Shown here piece after piece: positions 15,629-25,919 of a DNA stretch of 43,431 nt. This DNA comes from Kiritimatiellia bacterium (GTDB taxonomy: Bacteria > Verrucomicrobiota > Kiritimatiellia > CAIQIC01 > JAGNIJ01). Each line of letters begins with the position of its first letter. Position 1 is the first letter of the stretch. The position numbers and the translations under genes are program-made. The stretch is taken from the NCBI GenBank assembly GCA_018001225.1, contig JAGNIJ010000041.1, positions 1 through 43,431 of the forward strand, written 5' to 3'. The notes beneath the pieces were generated by a model. That model made no database searches. It was given only the letters and a program-made list of their open reading frames with translations, and was not told the origin of the DNA.

Positions 15629-16399
15629 TCAAGACCCCTTCAGGATCGCCCCCAAGCCATACTCCGAAAACGTCCCTGCATACACCCGGTCGCTCATCAA
15701 CCGGCACCCCGCCGCCCGGTTCAGATTCCGCCACAGCGCCTCGCCCAGTTCCCGCGGCGAACGCTCCGGATCCCCGCGCGCGGCGACATGCACATGGTCC
15801 GGCATCGGCGAAAACGCCTTCAGGCGGCAGCCCGTCTCCGCCGCCCAGGCGAAAACACCCGCGCGGACCTTGGGGAGAAAATCCTCCTTCCCGATCCGGA
15901 AGCGGTCCTCCGTCACGGCCACCAGGTGCAGGTTGAACCAATAGCGCCCGCTCTTGGTTTCCGCGGGCTGCGAAAGATCCACGGCGTCATCCACGAACGC
16001 CGCAGCCTTCAGCGTGGCGCGATAGCGTTCGTCCGCGAGTTCCGCCCGCGCCGTCTGCTCCTGTAAATAGCCTTCGACCGCCGGGGAGATAGTGTCGCCC
16101 AGCGCCCGCACGGCAACCTTCCGGCTGAAGCCGGTGGGCCGTCCCGCCTGCCGCAGAGCGTGTTGCAGTCGCCCCTTGACCCGCCCGGCGAAAAGACTCG
16201 GGGCCGCGTCGGGTTCCACCAGAAAGGCCATCTGGATGATCGCAGGCCGCCAATCGTAATGCTGGAGATCCAGTCCGTCCTGAACCCATGCGGCGCGCAG
16301 GTCATCGAGAAAAGCCGGCTCCGGATCGGGCGGGAAGGTGTTCTCCATCGGCCAGCCGGACCAGGAGTAAGACAGGTGATGGACCAGCGGGAATTCCAT
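15629..16399 (-). CDS. RAYT-like (REP-associated, IS200/Y1 HUH-type) transposase-related protein
   Basis: A 256-residue protein. Its C-terminal half (about 152-250) has the Y1_Tnp fold pattern: beta strand FNLHLVAVTEDR, a helix, then SPMPDHVHVAARGD carrying the HUH pair His202/His204, and a SPRELGEALWRNLN helix. It ends without the downstream helix that carries the catalytic Tyr. The N-terminal half (about 45-116) reads like a second copy in which the HUH is lost (IIQMAFLVEP) but the KGRLQHALR helix and a Tyr helix (VEGYLQEQ, Tyr111) remain. Relatives cut and mobilise REP palindromes. Branched repeats flank the gene within 6 and 20 bp. The start is ATG at 16399; an in-frame GTG at 16423 inside the repeat is possible. 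Whether it is active is unknown. Confidence 0.75.
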   Translation of the reverse strand: MEFPLVHHLSYSWSGWPMENTFPPDPEPAFLDDLRAAWVQDGLDLQHYDWRPAIIQMAFLVEPDAAPSLFAGRVKGRLQHALRQAGRPTGFSRKVAVRALGDTISPAVEGYLQEQTARAELADERYRATLKAAAFVDDAVDLSQPAETKSGRYWFNLHLVAVTEDRFRIGKEDFLPKVRAGVFAWAAETGCRLKAFSPMPDHVHVAARGDPERSPRELGEALWRNLNRAAGCRLMSDRVYAGTFSEYGLGAILKGS

Positions 16400-16418
16400 G
16401 GTTGCAGGATAGAACTCC

Positions 16419-16485
16419 TTCACCCGCGGGACAAGCCCGCGGGGGTCGGGGATCGAGACCCCCGTGGCCTTGCGCCACGGGTGAA
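16419..16485. repeat. Branched palindromic repeat B, upstream of the RAYT-like gene
   Basis: A 67-bp element with outer arms TTCACCCG (16419-16426) and CGGGTGAA (16478-16485). Inside are hairpins GCGGG-acaag-CCCGC, GGGGGTC/GACCCCC (16441-16447 and 16457-16463) and GTGGC-cttgc-GCCAC (16464-16478). It is nearly identical to repeat A but without the internal duplication. It sits between the aldolase stop and the transposase start. Confidence 0.88.
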
Positions 16486-16496
16486 TAAGTTCCGAT

Positions 16497-17144
16497 CTAC
16501 CGCTCCATCATCCGCGTCCGGTGAGCGCCGCCTTCGAGTTTCTTCAGCGCCTCGACCTGGGCGTCGGTGAGGAAGGCGGGCTTCCCGGCCAGCCGGGCGG
16601 CCACGAGCGCCTTGGCGGCGTCCTCGGCGACCTCGCACCGGAAGAAGGCCTGGCGCAGGGTCTTGCCGAGCGCGACGACGCCGTGGTTGGCCATGAAGAT
16701 CGTGTCGTGGTCCTTTGCCGCGGCCGCGACGGCGTCGGCCAGCTCCTGCGTCGAGGTCATGATGTACGGCACCAGGGCCACGCCGCCGAGATCGTTGATG
16801 ACCTCCGCGAACATCGGGCGAATATCCTCCGTAGAGGAGATGACGCCGGAGGCGAAGGGGGAATGCGTATGGAAGATCGCCTGCACGTCGGGCCGGGCGC
16901 GATAGATTGCCAGGTGCATCGGCAGTTCGGACGTCGGACGGAGTTGGCCCTCGACCTGGCGGCCGGAGGCGAGGTCCACGGCACACAGATCCGTGCCCTT
17001 GAGTTCGGCCATGGCCAGGCCGCTGGGCTTGACCCAGACCAGCCGGCCTTCGCGGGCGCTGATGTTGCCGCCCGCGCCGGCCGTGAGGCCGGCCGCCGCG
17101 ATCTTCCGCGCGTATTCCGCCAGTTCCTGGCGCACAACGGGCAT
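16497..17144 (-). CDS. Class II aldolase/adducin family protein (fuculose-phosphate-aldolase type)
   Basis: A 215-residue zinc-dependent aldolase-family enzyme of the L-fuculose-1-phosphate aldolase/ribulose-5-phosphate epimerase fold. GGNIS (25-29) and KPSG (39-42) form the phosphate site. The zinc ligands are His92 and His94 (FHTHSPFA) and His154 (MANHG), and the catalytic Glu is Glu73 (TSELPMH). It would cleave a sugar phosphate to a three-carbon plus an aldehyde fragment. The exact substrate cannot be read from the sequence; methylthioribulose-phosphate dehydratases share the fold. The ATG has a GGGAG site upstream. It is probably a single-gene unit. Confidence 0.85.
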   Translation of the reverse strand: MPVVRQELAEYARKIAAAGLTAGAGGNISAREGRLVWVKPSGLAMAELKGTDLCAVDLASGRQVEGQLRPTSELPMHLAIYRARPDVQAIFHTHSPFASGVISSTEDIRPMFAEVINDLGGVALVPYIMTSTQELADAVAAAAKDHDTIFMANHGVVALGKTLRQAFFRCEVAEDAAKALVAARLAGKPAFLTDAQVEALKKLEGGAHRTRMMER

Positions 17145-17173
17145 GCCTACTCCCTTGCTCCTGTGGAACCCAT

Positions 17174-17202
17174 CTTATACCACAACGCCCATACGGGATA
17201 AA
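17174..17202 (-). promoter_or_regulatory. Possible promoter of the class II aldolase gene
   Basis: On the minus strand TTTATC (17202-17197) and TATAAG (17179-17174) are spaced 17 bp, 29 bp upstream of the aldolase ATG. The -10 box matches at five of six positions; the -35 box is weak. Confidence 0.5.
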
Positions 17203-17231
17203 AGTCCCGTTCGGCCCCAGGAAACTGATGC

Positions 17232-17260
17232 TTTCCCGGAGGCCGGGTTCATGGTATACG
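17232..17260 (+). promoter_or_regulatory. Possible promoter of the universal stress protein gene
   Basis: TTTCCC and TATACG are spaced 17 bp, ending 33 bp before the ATG. Both boxes are imperfect. Confidence 0.3.
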
Positions 17261-17293
17261 TATGGTTGTGGAAGAGCGCGCCTGGAGAAAAGC

Positions 17294-17737
17294 ATGAACA
17301 CAATCCTGGCCCTGGTGGATTTTTCCGATGTGACCGAAGCCGTGGTGGAGCAGGCCGCCTCGATGGCCAAGGGGCTGGAAGCGGAGGTGGTCATCCTGCA
17401 CGTTGCGGAGCCCGACCCGGATTTCGTAGGTTACGAGGCCGGGCCCCAGACCGTGCGCGACGCCGTGGCCAGCCGGTTGCGGAACGAGCATCACTTGCTC
17501 CGGGAACTGGAGGATAAAATCAAGGCGCAGGGCGTCGCCGTGACCAGCCTGCTGGTCCAGGGGCCCACGATCGAGAAATGTCTTTCCGAGGCCGCCCGCC
17601 TTCAGCCGCTGGTGATGGTGATCGGGTCGCACGGCCACGGGTTGCTGCGGGACCTGCTGGTCGGCAGCGTCACGGAAGGCGTGCTGCGCAAGGCGGCGTG
17701 CCCGGTGCTGGTCGTTCCCGTGCGCGCCTGGGAGTGA
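17294..17737 (+). CDS. Universal stress protein (UspA family)
   Basis: A 147-residue single-domain Usp protein of the ATP-binding subtype: an N-terminal ILALVDFSD strand and Asp, a central VVILHVAEPD strand, and the nucleotide-binding signature GSHGHG-x(9)-GSVTE near the C-terminus, followed by ACPVLVVP. Family members are cytoplasmic dimers linked to stress survival. A GGAG site 6 bases upstream supports the ATG at 17294. It lies between the divergent aldolase gene and the SRP RNA and appears to be monocistronic. Confidence 0.93.
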   Translation: MNTILALVDFSDVTEAVVEQAASMAKGLEAEVVILHVAEPDPDFVGYEAGPQTVRDAVASRLRNEHHLLRELEDKIKAQGVAVTSLLVQGPTIEKCLSEAARLQPLVMVIGSHGHGLLRDLLVGSVTEGVLRKAACPVLVVPVRAWE

Positions 17738-17760
17738 TTGGCCGGATCGTTTCACCCCGC

Positions 17761-17789
17761 TTGCCAAGAGGGAGGGCAGCCGGTATGTT
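17761..17789 (+). promoter_or_regulatory. Promoter of the SRP RNA gene
   Basis: TTGCCA (17761-17766), a 17-bp spacer and TATGTT (17784-17789). The predicted start, six or seven bases downstream, coincides with the 5' arm of the RNA's terminal stem (17796). Confidence 0.7.
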
Positions 17790-17795
17790 TCCGTT

Positions 17796-18067
17796 GGCCG
17801 TGCTAGACGGGGAGGTAGCGGTGCCCTGAACCTGCAACCCGCTATAGCAGGGTGGAATTCCCGAGCCAGGCGGACGCGGGTGGGTTGGCGTCCCGGCAAC
17901 GGGCGATGACGGTCGGCCCCTATGCGACGGAAAGCGGCGAACCCCGTGAGGACCGGAAGGTAGCAGCGGTAACCCGTGGCATTCCGGGCGCCGTAGGTGT
18001 GCTGGCCCGAGCCCGGACCCGGTGCACGCGGCTCACCGGTTTCCGTCGAACGAGGGTGCACGGCCTT
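17796..18067 (+). ncRNA. ffs: Signal recognition particle RNA, large bacterial type with Alu domain
   Basis: About 272 nt, the size of Bacillus scRNA. The universal Ffh-binding hairpin is present: GTGAGGACCGGAAGGTAGCAGC with its GGAA tetraloop at 17955-17958. The 5' part (GGGGAGGTAGCGGTGCCCTG, then CGCTATAGCAGGG) matches the Alu domain of the long bacterial form. The ends pair perfectly, GGCCGTGC (17796-17803) with GCACGGCC (18058-18065). It guides ribosomes making membrane proteins to the Sec translocon. dnaX starts 15 bp after it, in the widely conserved order ffs-dnaX-ybaB-recR. The 3' end is accurate to a few bases only. Confidence 0.95.
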
Positions 18068-18082
18068 GAATGACAACGGTGA

Positions 18083-19789
18083 ATGGCTATGGCATACGAA
18101 GTACTCGCTCGCAAGTGGCGGCCGCAGCGGTTCGATGACGTCATCGGGCAGGACCACGTCACCCAGACCCTGAAGAACGCCATCGCGTCGAACCGGGTGG
18201 CCCACGCGTACCTGTTCGTGGGGCCCCGCGGGGTCGGCAAGACCTCCACCGCCCGCATCCTGGCCAAGGCGCTCAATTGCGAAAAGGGCCCGACGCCGGA
18301 GCCGTGCGGAAAGTGCGCGGCCTGCCTGGAGATCGCGGCCGGCAACTGCCTGGACGTACTGGAGATCGACGCGGCCTCCAACACGGGCGTCGACAACGTC
18401 CGCGACCTCCGCGAAAATGCCCGCTACGCGCCGGCCCGGTGCCCCTTCAAGGTCTACATCATCGACGAAGTGCACATGCTCTCTCCAGCCGCCTTCAATG
18501 CCTTGCTCAAAACGCTGGAAGAGCCGCCGCCTCACGTAAAATTCGTTTTCGCAACTACGGAACCGCAAAAGATCCCCGCCACGATCCTTTCGCGCTGCCA
18601 GCGCTTCGACCTCCGGCGCATCTCGGGGCGGGACATCGTCGGGCGTCTCACGGAAATCGCGAAGGAGGAGAAGGTGCGCGTGGATACCGACGCCCTGCTG
18701 GCCATCGCGCGGGGGGCGGAGGGCGGGCTGCGGGACGCGGAGTCCGCCCTCGACCAGCTCATCGCTTTCCGCGGCAAGACGATCCGCGAGGAGGATGTCC
18801 TGGCCGTGTTCGGGCTCGTGGCCCGGCAGACGCTGGACGAGCTCATGGAGGCGGTGCTCAAGGGCGATGTCGCCACGGCAGTCCGCCGCGTGGGCGACCT
18901 CGACCGCAGCGGCAAGGACCTCCAGCGGCTGGTCTTCGAACTGCTGGAGCAGGCGCGCCACATCGTGATCTGCCAGTACACCGGCGCGGACCCGGCCGGG
19001 CTCGAGCTGACGGAAACCCAGGCCGAGAGCATCCGCCGGCAGGCGGCGCTATGCGACGCGGGCCGCGTTCTGCGGGTCGTGGATATCCTGACGGAGGTCG
19101 AAGGCCGTATCCGGTACGCCCTGTCCCGCCGCGCGCTGATCGAGACCGCCCTGATCCGCTGTGGCCGCGCGGCTACGACTGTTACGCTGGAGGAACTGCT
19201 GACGCGGGTGAATCAGCTCAAGGCCGGGCTCGGGGAAGCCGGCGGATCCGCGGCGCCGGCCCGACCGGAACCATCGGCCTCCTTTAAGCCCGCGCCCGCC
19301 GCGCCCCCGGCCCGGTTGAAGGAGCATGGCCCGGCCGCGCCCGGCGATGAGGCGGCGGCCCTGGCCGGGAACTGGCTGGAGGTCGTGGACCGGATCAGTC
19401 GGCTGGCCCCGCTGGCCAAATCCTATCTGCTCGACGCCAAGCCGGTCGAGGTCCGTCGCGACCGCGTCGTGGTCGGGTTCGATCCGGAGTTCGCGGGCAA
19501 CAAGGAAAAGATCGAGTTTCCCCGCAACCTGAAGGCCGTCAACAAGGTGGTGGGCGAGTTCCTGAAGCGCGAGGTGACCGTGGAGTTCCGCGTGCTGGAT
19601 GCCAAGTCCACCGTGCCGGGCGACATCAAGGTTCAGCGGATCGCGGAACCGCCGCCCATGCCGGCCGCGGCGGAGCCGGAGGGTAAGCCCCGGGCGCGGA
19701 GCCGATCCACGCAGGAATGGGTTCAGAACCCGGCGGTCAAGAAGACCCTGGAGCTGTTCAACGGCGACATCGTGGACGTGAGAGAGTAG
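18083..19789 (+). CDS. dnaX: DNA polymerase III subunits gamma and tau
   Basis: A 568-residue clamp-loader ATPase of the replisome. Walker A is GPRGVGKT (47-54), four zinc-binding Cys are at 66, 75, 78 and 81 (CEKGPTPEPCGKCAAC), Walker B is IIDEVH and sensor 1 is ATTEPQKIPATILSRCQ. After the AAA+ and collar domains a Pro/Ala-rich linker (about 395-430) leads to a C-terminal domain used in tau to bind polymerase and helicase. No obvious slippery A-run for gamma frameshifting is seen. A second ATG at 18089 is possible. It is the first gene of dnaX-ybaB-recR. Confidence 0.96.
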   Translation: MAMAYEVLARKWRPQRFDDVIGQDHVTQTLKNAIASNRVAHAYLFVGPRGVGKTSTARILAKALNCEKGPTPEPCGKCAACLEIAAGNCLDVLEIDAASNTGVDNVRDLRENARYAPARCPFKVYIIDEVHMLSPAAFNALLKTLEEPPPHVKFVFATTEPQKIPATILSRCQRFDLRRISGRDIVGRLTEIAKEEKVRVDTDALLAIARGAEGGLRDAESALDQLIAFRGKTIREEDVLAVFGLVARQTLDELMEAVLKGDVATAVRRVGDLDRSGKDLQRLVFELLEQARHIVICQYTGADPAGLELTETQAESIRRQAALCDAGRVLRVVDILTEVEGRIRYALSRRALIETALIRCGRAATTVTLEELLTRVNQLKAGLGEAGGSAAPARPEPSASFKPAPAAPPARLKEHGPAAPGDEAAALAGNWLEVVDRISRLAPLAKSYLLDAKPVEVRRDRVVVGFDPEFAGNKEKIEFPRNLKAVNKVVGEFLKREVTVEFRVLDAKSTVPGDIKVQRIAEPPPMPAAAEPEGKPRARSRSTQEWVQNPAVKKTLELFNGDIVDVRE

Positions 19790-19817
19790 GGGCCGCGCGG
19801 CCGCCACGGGAGAGGCT

Positions 19818-20126
19818 ATGGTCAATATCCTGAAGATGATGAAGCAGGCCGCCTCCATGCAGAAGAACATGGAGGCGCTCCAGGCCGAGTTGGCCGGCCG
19901 CACGGTCGAGTTCAGCAGCGGCGGGGGCATGGTCACCGCCGTCGCGCGCGGCGACGGGACGGTGGCGGAAATCCGGATCGATCCCAAGGTTGTCGACCCG
20001 TCCGACGTGGACATGCTTCAGGACCTTGTCCTGGCGGCCGTGGACGGCGCCCTGAAAGCGGCCCGCGAAATGGCGGCAGCAGAAATGGGCAAGCTGACCT
20101 CCGGGCTCGGTCTGCCGTCCATGTAG
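19818..20126 (+). CDS. ybaB: YbaB/EbfC family nucleoid-associated protein
   Basis: A 102-residue protein with the family pattern: an N-terminal amphipathic helix (NILKMMKQAASMQKNMEALQAEL), a beta hairpin with GGGMVTAVARGDG, IRIDPKVVDPSD, and a C-terminal helix. Dimers bind DNA with little sequence preference and decorate the nucleoid. It lies between dnaX (28 bp upstream) and recR (6 bp downstream), the conserved order. An AGAGG site precedes the ATG. Confidence 0.95.
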   Translation: MVNILKMMKQAASMQKNMEALQAELAGRTVEFSSGGGMVTAVARGDGTVAEIRIDPKVVDPSDVDMLQDLVLAAVDGALKAAREMAAAEMGKLTSGLGLPSM

Positions 20127-20132
20127 GCGCGC

Positions 20133-20747
20133 ATGCCCGCGAGCGATCCCATGGGCCGGCTGCAGGCGCTGCTGGGCCAGCTCCCCGGCGTCGGGCGCCG
20201 GTCCGCCGAGCGCATGGCGCAGGCCCTGGCGCGCAACGGCGAGAACCTGCTCCCGAACCTGATCGCGGCGCTCCGCGAGGTGGAGGAGAATGTTCGACTG
20301 TGCAGTTCCTGCGGCGGCCTGACCTTGAAGACGCTGGACCCCTGCGCGCTGTGCCGCGACCCGCGCCGCGAGTCCGCCCTGTTGTGCGTGGTCGAGGACC
20401 CCTCGGATATTCCCCTGGTCGAGCGCGCGGGCGCCTACCGGGGCCGCTACCACGCGCTGCTGGGCAAGATCTCGCCGATGCAGGGCGAAGGCATCCCCGA
20501 CCGCCGCGTGGAGGCCCTCCTGAAAAGGATCGAGACGGAAGGGATCCGGGAGGTCATTCTGGCCCTGAACAGCGACGTCGAGAGCGATGCCACGGCGTCC
20601 TACCTGGCCGAAGTGCTGGGAAAGCTCGCGGTCAAGGTCACGCGCCTGGCGTTCGGCATTCCGGCCGGCAGCGCGCTGGCGTTTTCCGACCCGGTCACGC
20701 TGGGCCGCGCCTTGCAAGGCCGCATGGCCATCCGTCCTCCTTCGTGA
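20133..20747 (+). CDS. recR: Recombination mediator protein RecR
   Basis: A 204-residue RecR. The helix-hairpin-helix LPGVGRRSAERMA leads, followed by a zinc finger with Cys57, Cys60, Cys71 and Cys74, a Toprim domain (VVEDPSDIPLVERAG...YHALLGKISPMQGEG) and a C-terminal Walker-B-like region (VTRLAFGIPAGS). With RecO and RecF it loads RecA on gapped DNA. It starts 6 bp after ybaB and is certainly in the same operon. No clear ribosome site is seen, which fits translational coupling. Confidence 0.97.
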   Translation: MPASDPMGRLQALLGQLPGVGRRSAERMAQALARNGENLLPNLIAALREVEENVRLCSSCGGLTLKTLDPCALCRDPRRESALLCVVEDPSDIPLVERAGAYRGRYHALLGKISPMQGEGIPDRRVEALLKRIETEGIREVILALNSDVESDATASYLAEVLGKLAVKVTRLAFGIPAGSALAFSDPVTLGRALQGRMAIRPPS

Positions 20748-20774
20748 ACCCGGCCGGCCCGGCAAGGTTCCGTG

Positions 20775-20803
20775 TTGCGGGAAAAGCCGGAATACGGCAT
20801 GTT
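20775..20803 (+). promoter_or_regulatory. Possible promoter of alaS
   Basis: TTGCGG and CATGTT spaced 17 bp, in the 90-bp gap after recR. The -10 box is weak, so read-through from recR is an alternative. Confidence 0.25.
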
Positions 20804-20837
20804 TCCGCGTCTCGAACTTGATTTGAAAGGGCGACCC

Positions 20838-23462
<2,625 letters not shown>

Positions 23463-23465
23463 TCC

Positions 23466-23527
23466 TGTAGCTTCGGCGCTCTGTCGCCGGAGCTGGCCTC
23501 TTCCGCCGACGGAGCGGCGGAACTACA
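23466..23527. repeat. Branched palindromic repeat between alaS and rimO
   Basis: Outer arms TGTAG (23466-23470) and CTACA (23523-23527), extended imperfectly, enclose hairpins CGGCG/CGCCG and CCGCC/GGCGG. The TAG stop of rimO (minus strand, 23523-23525) lies in the right arm. Its end sequence and architecture match the repeat at 7994-8044, although the inner hairpins differ. It probably also terminates transcription in both directions. Confidence 0.7.
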
Positions 23528-24914
23528 AGGCCATTCGCCCCAGCACGTCGTAATCCAGGGCCTCGACGATTTCCACCGGCACTCGAGCGCCGGGCTCGGG
23601 AATCGGTTTCGGCAAGGGCGGGCGGATCAGAACCGTGCCATCCACTTCCGGCGCCTGCAGCCGCGTCCGGCCCACGGCCATGGCCCCGTGCGGCAGGCGG
23701 CCCTTCCGTTCGGCCACGCCGTCGAGCAGGACCTCCACGGTCCGGCCGAGCTGCGCGCGGCCTTTCTCCTTCGACACCTCCCGCTGGGCCAGCATGAGGG
23801 CCTCGCGACGACGCTCCTTTTCGCCGGGCGCCACGTCATCCGGCCAGTCCGCCGCCGGGGTCCCCGGCTCCTGCGAGTAGGTGAACACCCCGGCGTGCGT
23901 GAACCACCCGTCGCGGACCAGCCGCCGCAGTTGCTCGAAGTCGGCCTTGGTCTCGCCGGGGAACCCGACGATGAACGTCGTGCGCAGCGCGCCGTGCGGC
24001 ATGCGCGACCGGATGCGCTCCAGGAGGTTCAAGGTCTGCGCCGTTCCGATGCGGCGTCCCATGCGCTCGAGGAGGGGATCGGAAATGTGCTGGAGCGGAA
24101 GATCGAGATACGGGCACAGGTGCGGCGCGCCGGCGACGAGGTCGATCACTTCGTCGGACAGGCGCGCGGGATGCGCGTAGAGCAGCCGGAACCACGCCGC
24201 GCCGTCCAGTTCGCCCAGCCGCCGGAGCAGATCCGGCAGGCGGGGCTGTCCGTACAGGTCCGCGCCGTAGGCGGTCGTGTCCTGCGCGACGAGGTTGATC
24301 TCGCGGGCGCCGTGCCGGATCAACTGCCCGGCCTCGGCCAGGATGTCTTCCAGCGGCCGGCTGACCTGCGCGCCGCGGATGAGCGGGATGGAGCAATAGC
24401 GGCACCGGTTCGAGCAGCCCTCGGAGATTTTCAGGTACGCGCTGTGCACGCCGCCGATCCGGGCGCGGGGGGTTTTCAGGAAGGCCGTGAAATCGCAGCC
24501 GCGCGACGGGCGCGACGGGACCCCTCCGGGTTGCATCAGGTCGCGGCAGATTTGCGGCAACTGCGGGTAGCCGCTGAACGGCACGCGGGCATCCGCCTGT
24601 GTCAGGAAATTGGCCAGGCCGTGTTCCTGGCCCGCGCGCTCCACGAGGCAGCCCAGGGCGACAATTTTACGGGGACGTCCGCGCTTCTTCTGGCGGGCCA
24701 GCCGCTCCAGCGTGTCCGCGGTTTCCCGGCGCGCGCTGTCGATGAAGCCGCACGTGTTGACGAGGCAGATGTCCGATTCCGCCGGATCCTCGGCGATGAG
24801 CAGGCCGTTTTGAACCAGTTCGCCGAGCAGGCACTCGGAGTCCACGGTGTTCTTGGAGCAGCCGAGACTGATGAGGCTGACGACGGGGGCGCGGATTTTC
24901 CGGGGGGTGCTCAC
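23523..24914 (-). CDS. rimO: Ribosomal protein S12 methylthiotransferase RimO
   Basis: A 463-residue radical-SAM methylthiotransferase. The N-terminal UPF0004 domain holds one Fe-S cluster through Cys19 (LGCSKN), Cys55 (NTCGF) and Cys89 (LGCLVE). The radical-SAM cluster uses Cys167, Cys171 and Cys174 (CSNRCRYC). A C-terminal TRAM domain follows. RimO adds a methylthio group to Asp of ribosomal protein S12; the CSNRC and SIPLIRG region favours RimO over the tRNA-modifying MiaB. It starts with GTG, 4 bp after the cbpA stop, so the two form an operon. It ends inside a palindromic repeat. Confidence 0.92.
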   Translation of the reverse strand: MSTPRKIRAPVVSLISLGCSKNTVDSECLLGELVQNGLLIAEDPAESDICLVNTCGFIDSARRETADTLERLARQKKRGRPRKIVALGCLVERAGQEHGLANFLTQADARVPFSGYPQLPQICRDLMQPGGVPSRPSRGCDFTAFLKTPRARIGGVHSAYLKISEGCSNRCRYCSIPLIRGAQVSRPLEDILAEAGQLIRHGAREINLVAQDTTAYGADLYGQPRLPDLLRRLGELDGAAWFRLLYAHPARLSDEVIDLVAGAPHLCPYLDLPLQHISDPLLERMGRRIGTAQTLNLLERIRSRMPHGALRTTFIVGFPGETKADFEQLRRLVRDGWFTHAGVFTYSQEPGTPAADWPDDVAPGEKERRREALMLAQREVSKEKGRAQLGRTVEVLLDGVAERKGRLPHGAMAVGRTRLQAPEVDGTVLIRPPLPKPIPEPGARVPVEIVEALDYDVLGRMAL

Positions 24915-24918
24915 CGGC

Positions 24919-25890
24919 CTAGCGTTCGGGCTTGAAGTGACTCTGCCGCGACAATTGCTCGAACAGCTCCCGCTCCTTTTCCGTCAGGCGCGGCGGAAGG
25001 ACGACGCGGGTCTCGACGATGAGGTCGCCGCGCTCGCCGCCCCGCCCGCGGGGCAGGCCGCGCCCGCGCAGCCGCAGGTGCTGTCCGCCCGACGAGCCCG
25101 GCGGAATCGTCACTGCGGCGGTGCCGTCCAGCGTCTGGACGTGGATCTTCGCGCCCAGCGCCGCCTCCCACGGCGTCAGCGGGAGATCCCGCTCGAGATC
25201 GTGGCCGCGGACGCGGTAGACCGGGTGCGGCTCGAGATGGACGCGCAGGTACAGGTCGCCGCCGCGGTGGCCCTGTCCCGAGAGCCGGATGCGCGAACCG
25301 TCCGTCGTGCCGGGCGGGATGCGGACGTCGTACGTCTTGACCTGGCCGGACGGCTGCCCGTAGGCGTCCGCCTGCGCCAGTTGAATGGTTTTATGCGCCC
25401 CGTGGTAGGCGTCCTCGAGGGAGATCGCGATCTCCGCCTCCTGGTCGCCTCCCGGCGCTTCATCCTGGAAGCCGGCCCGGGTCGCCCGCCGCCCGCCGCC
25501 CGCGCGGCGCGCGCCGCCCCCGCCGCCGAAGAACATTTCGAAGAAGTCGCTGAACCCGCCGCCGCCCAGTTCGCTGAAATCGAACCCGCCGGCGCCCGGC
25601 GCGCCGCGGAACTCGAAATGCACATTGTCACCCCAGCCGGGGGGCGGCCGGAAGTCCTGGCCCGCGCGCCAGTTGGCGCCGAGGCTGTCGTACTTCTTGC
25701 GCTTGTCCGGGTCGCCGAGCACCTCGTAGGCCTCGTTGATCTGCTTGAAGCGGGACTCGGCCGCCGGGTCCTTGTTGACGTCCGGGTGGTACTTCTGGGC
25801 CAGCTTGCGGTAGGCCTTCTTGATCTCCTGTTCGGAGGCCGTCCGCTCGACGCCCAGCACGGAATAGTAATCCTGGAACTTGACACTCAT
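24919..25890 (-). CDS. cbpA: DnaJ-class co-chaperone, CbpA type
   Basis: A 323-residue type II J-protein. The J domain (about 6-72) has the HPD motif at 35-37 that stimulates the ATPase of DnaK. A Gly/Phe-rich linker (about 95-125) follows, then the two substrate-binding barrels of the DnaJ C-terminal domain (about 145-310), without the cysteine zinc finger of DnaJ itself. It delivers unfolded proteins to Hsp70. It is divergent from the lipid kinase gene with only 29 bp between the starts, and is followed directly by rimO. Confidence 0.92.
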   Translation of the reverse strand: MSVKFQDYYSVLGVERTASEQEIKKAYRKLAQKYHPDVNKDPAAESRFKQINEAYEVLGDPDKRKKYDSLGANWRAGQDFRPPPGWGDNVHFEFRGAPGAGGFDFSELGGGGFSDFFEMFFGGGGGARRAGGGRRATRAGFQDEAPGGDQEAEIAISLEDAYHGAHKTIQLAQADAYGQPSGQVKTYDVRIPPGTTDGSRIRLSGQGHRGGDLYLRVHLEPHPVYRVRGHDLERDLPLTPWEAALGAKIHVQTLDGTAAVTIPPGSSGGQHLRLRGRGLPRGRGGERGDLIVETRVVLPPRLTEKERELFEQLSRQSHFKPER

Positions 25891-25919
25891 TTCAACTCAC
25901 CGGCTAAATACATAGCACA

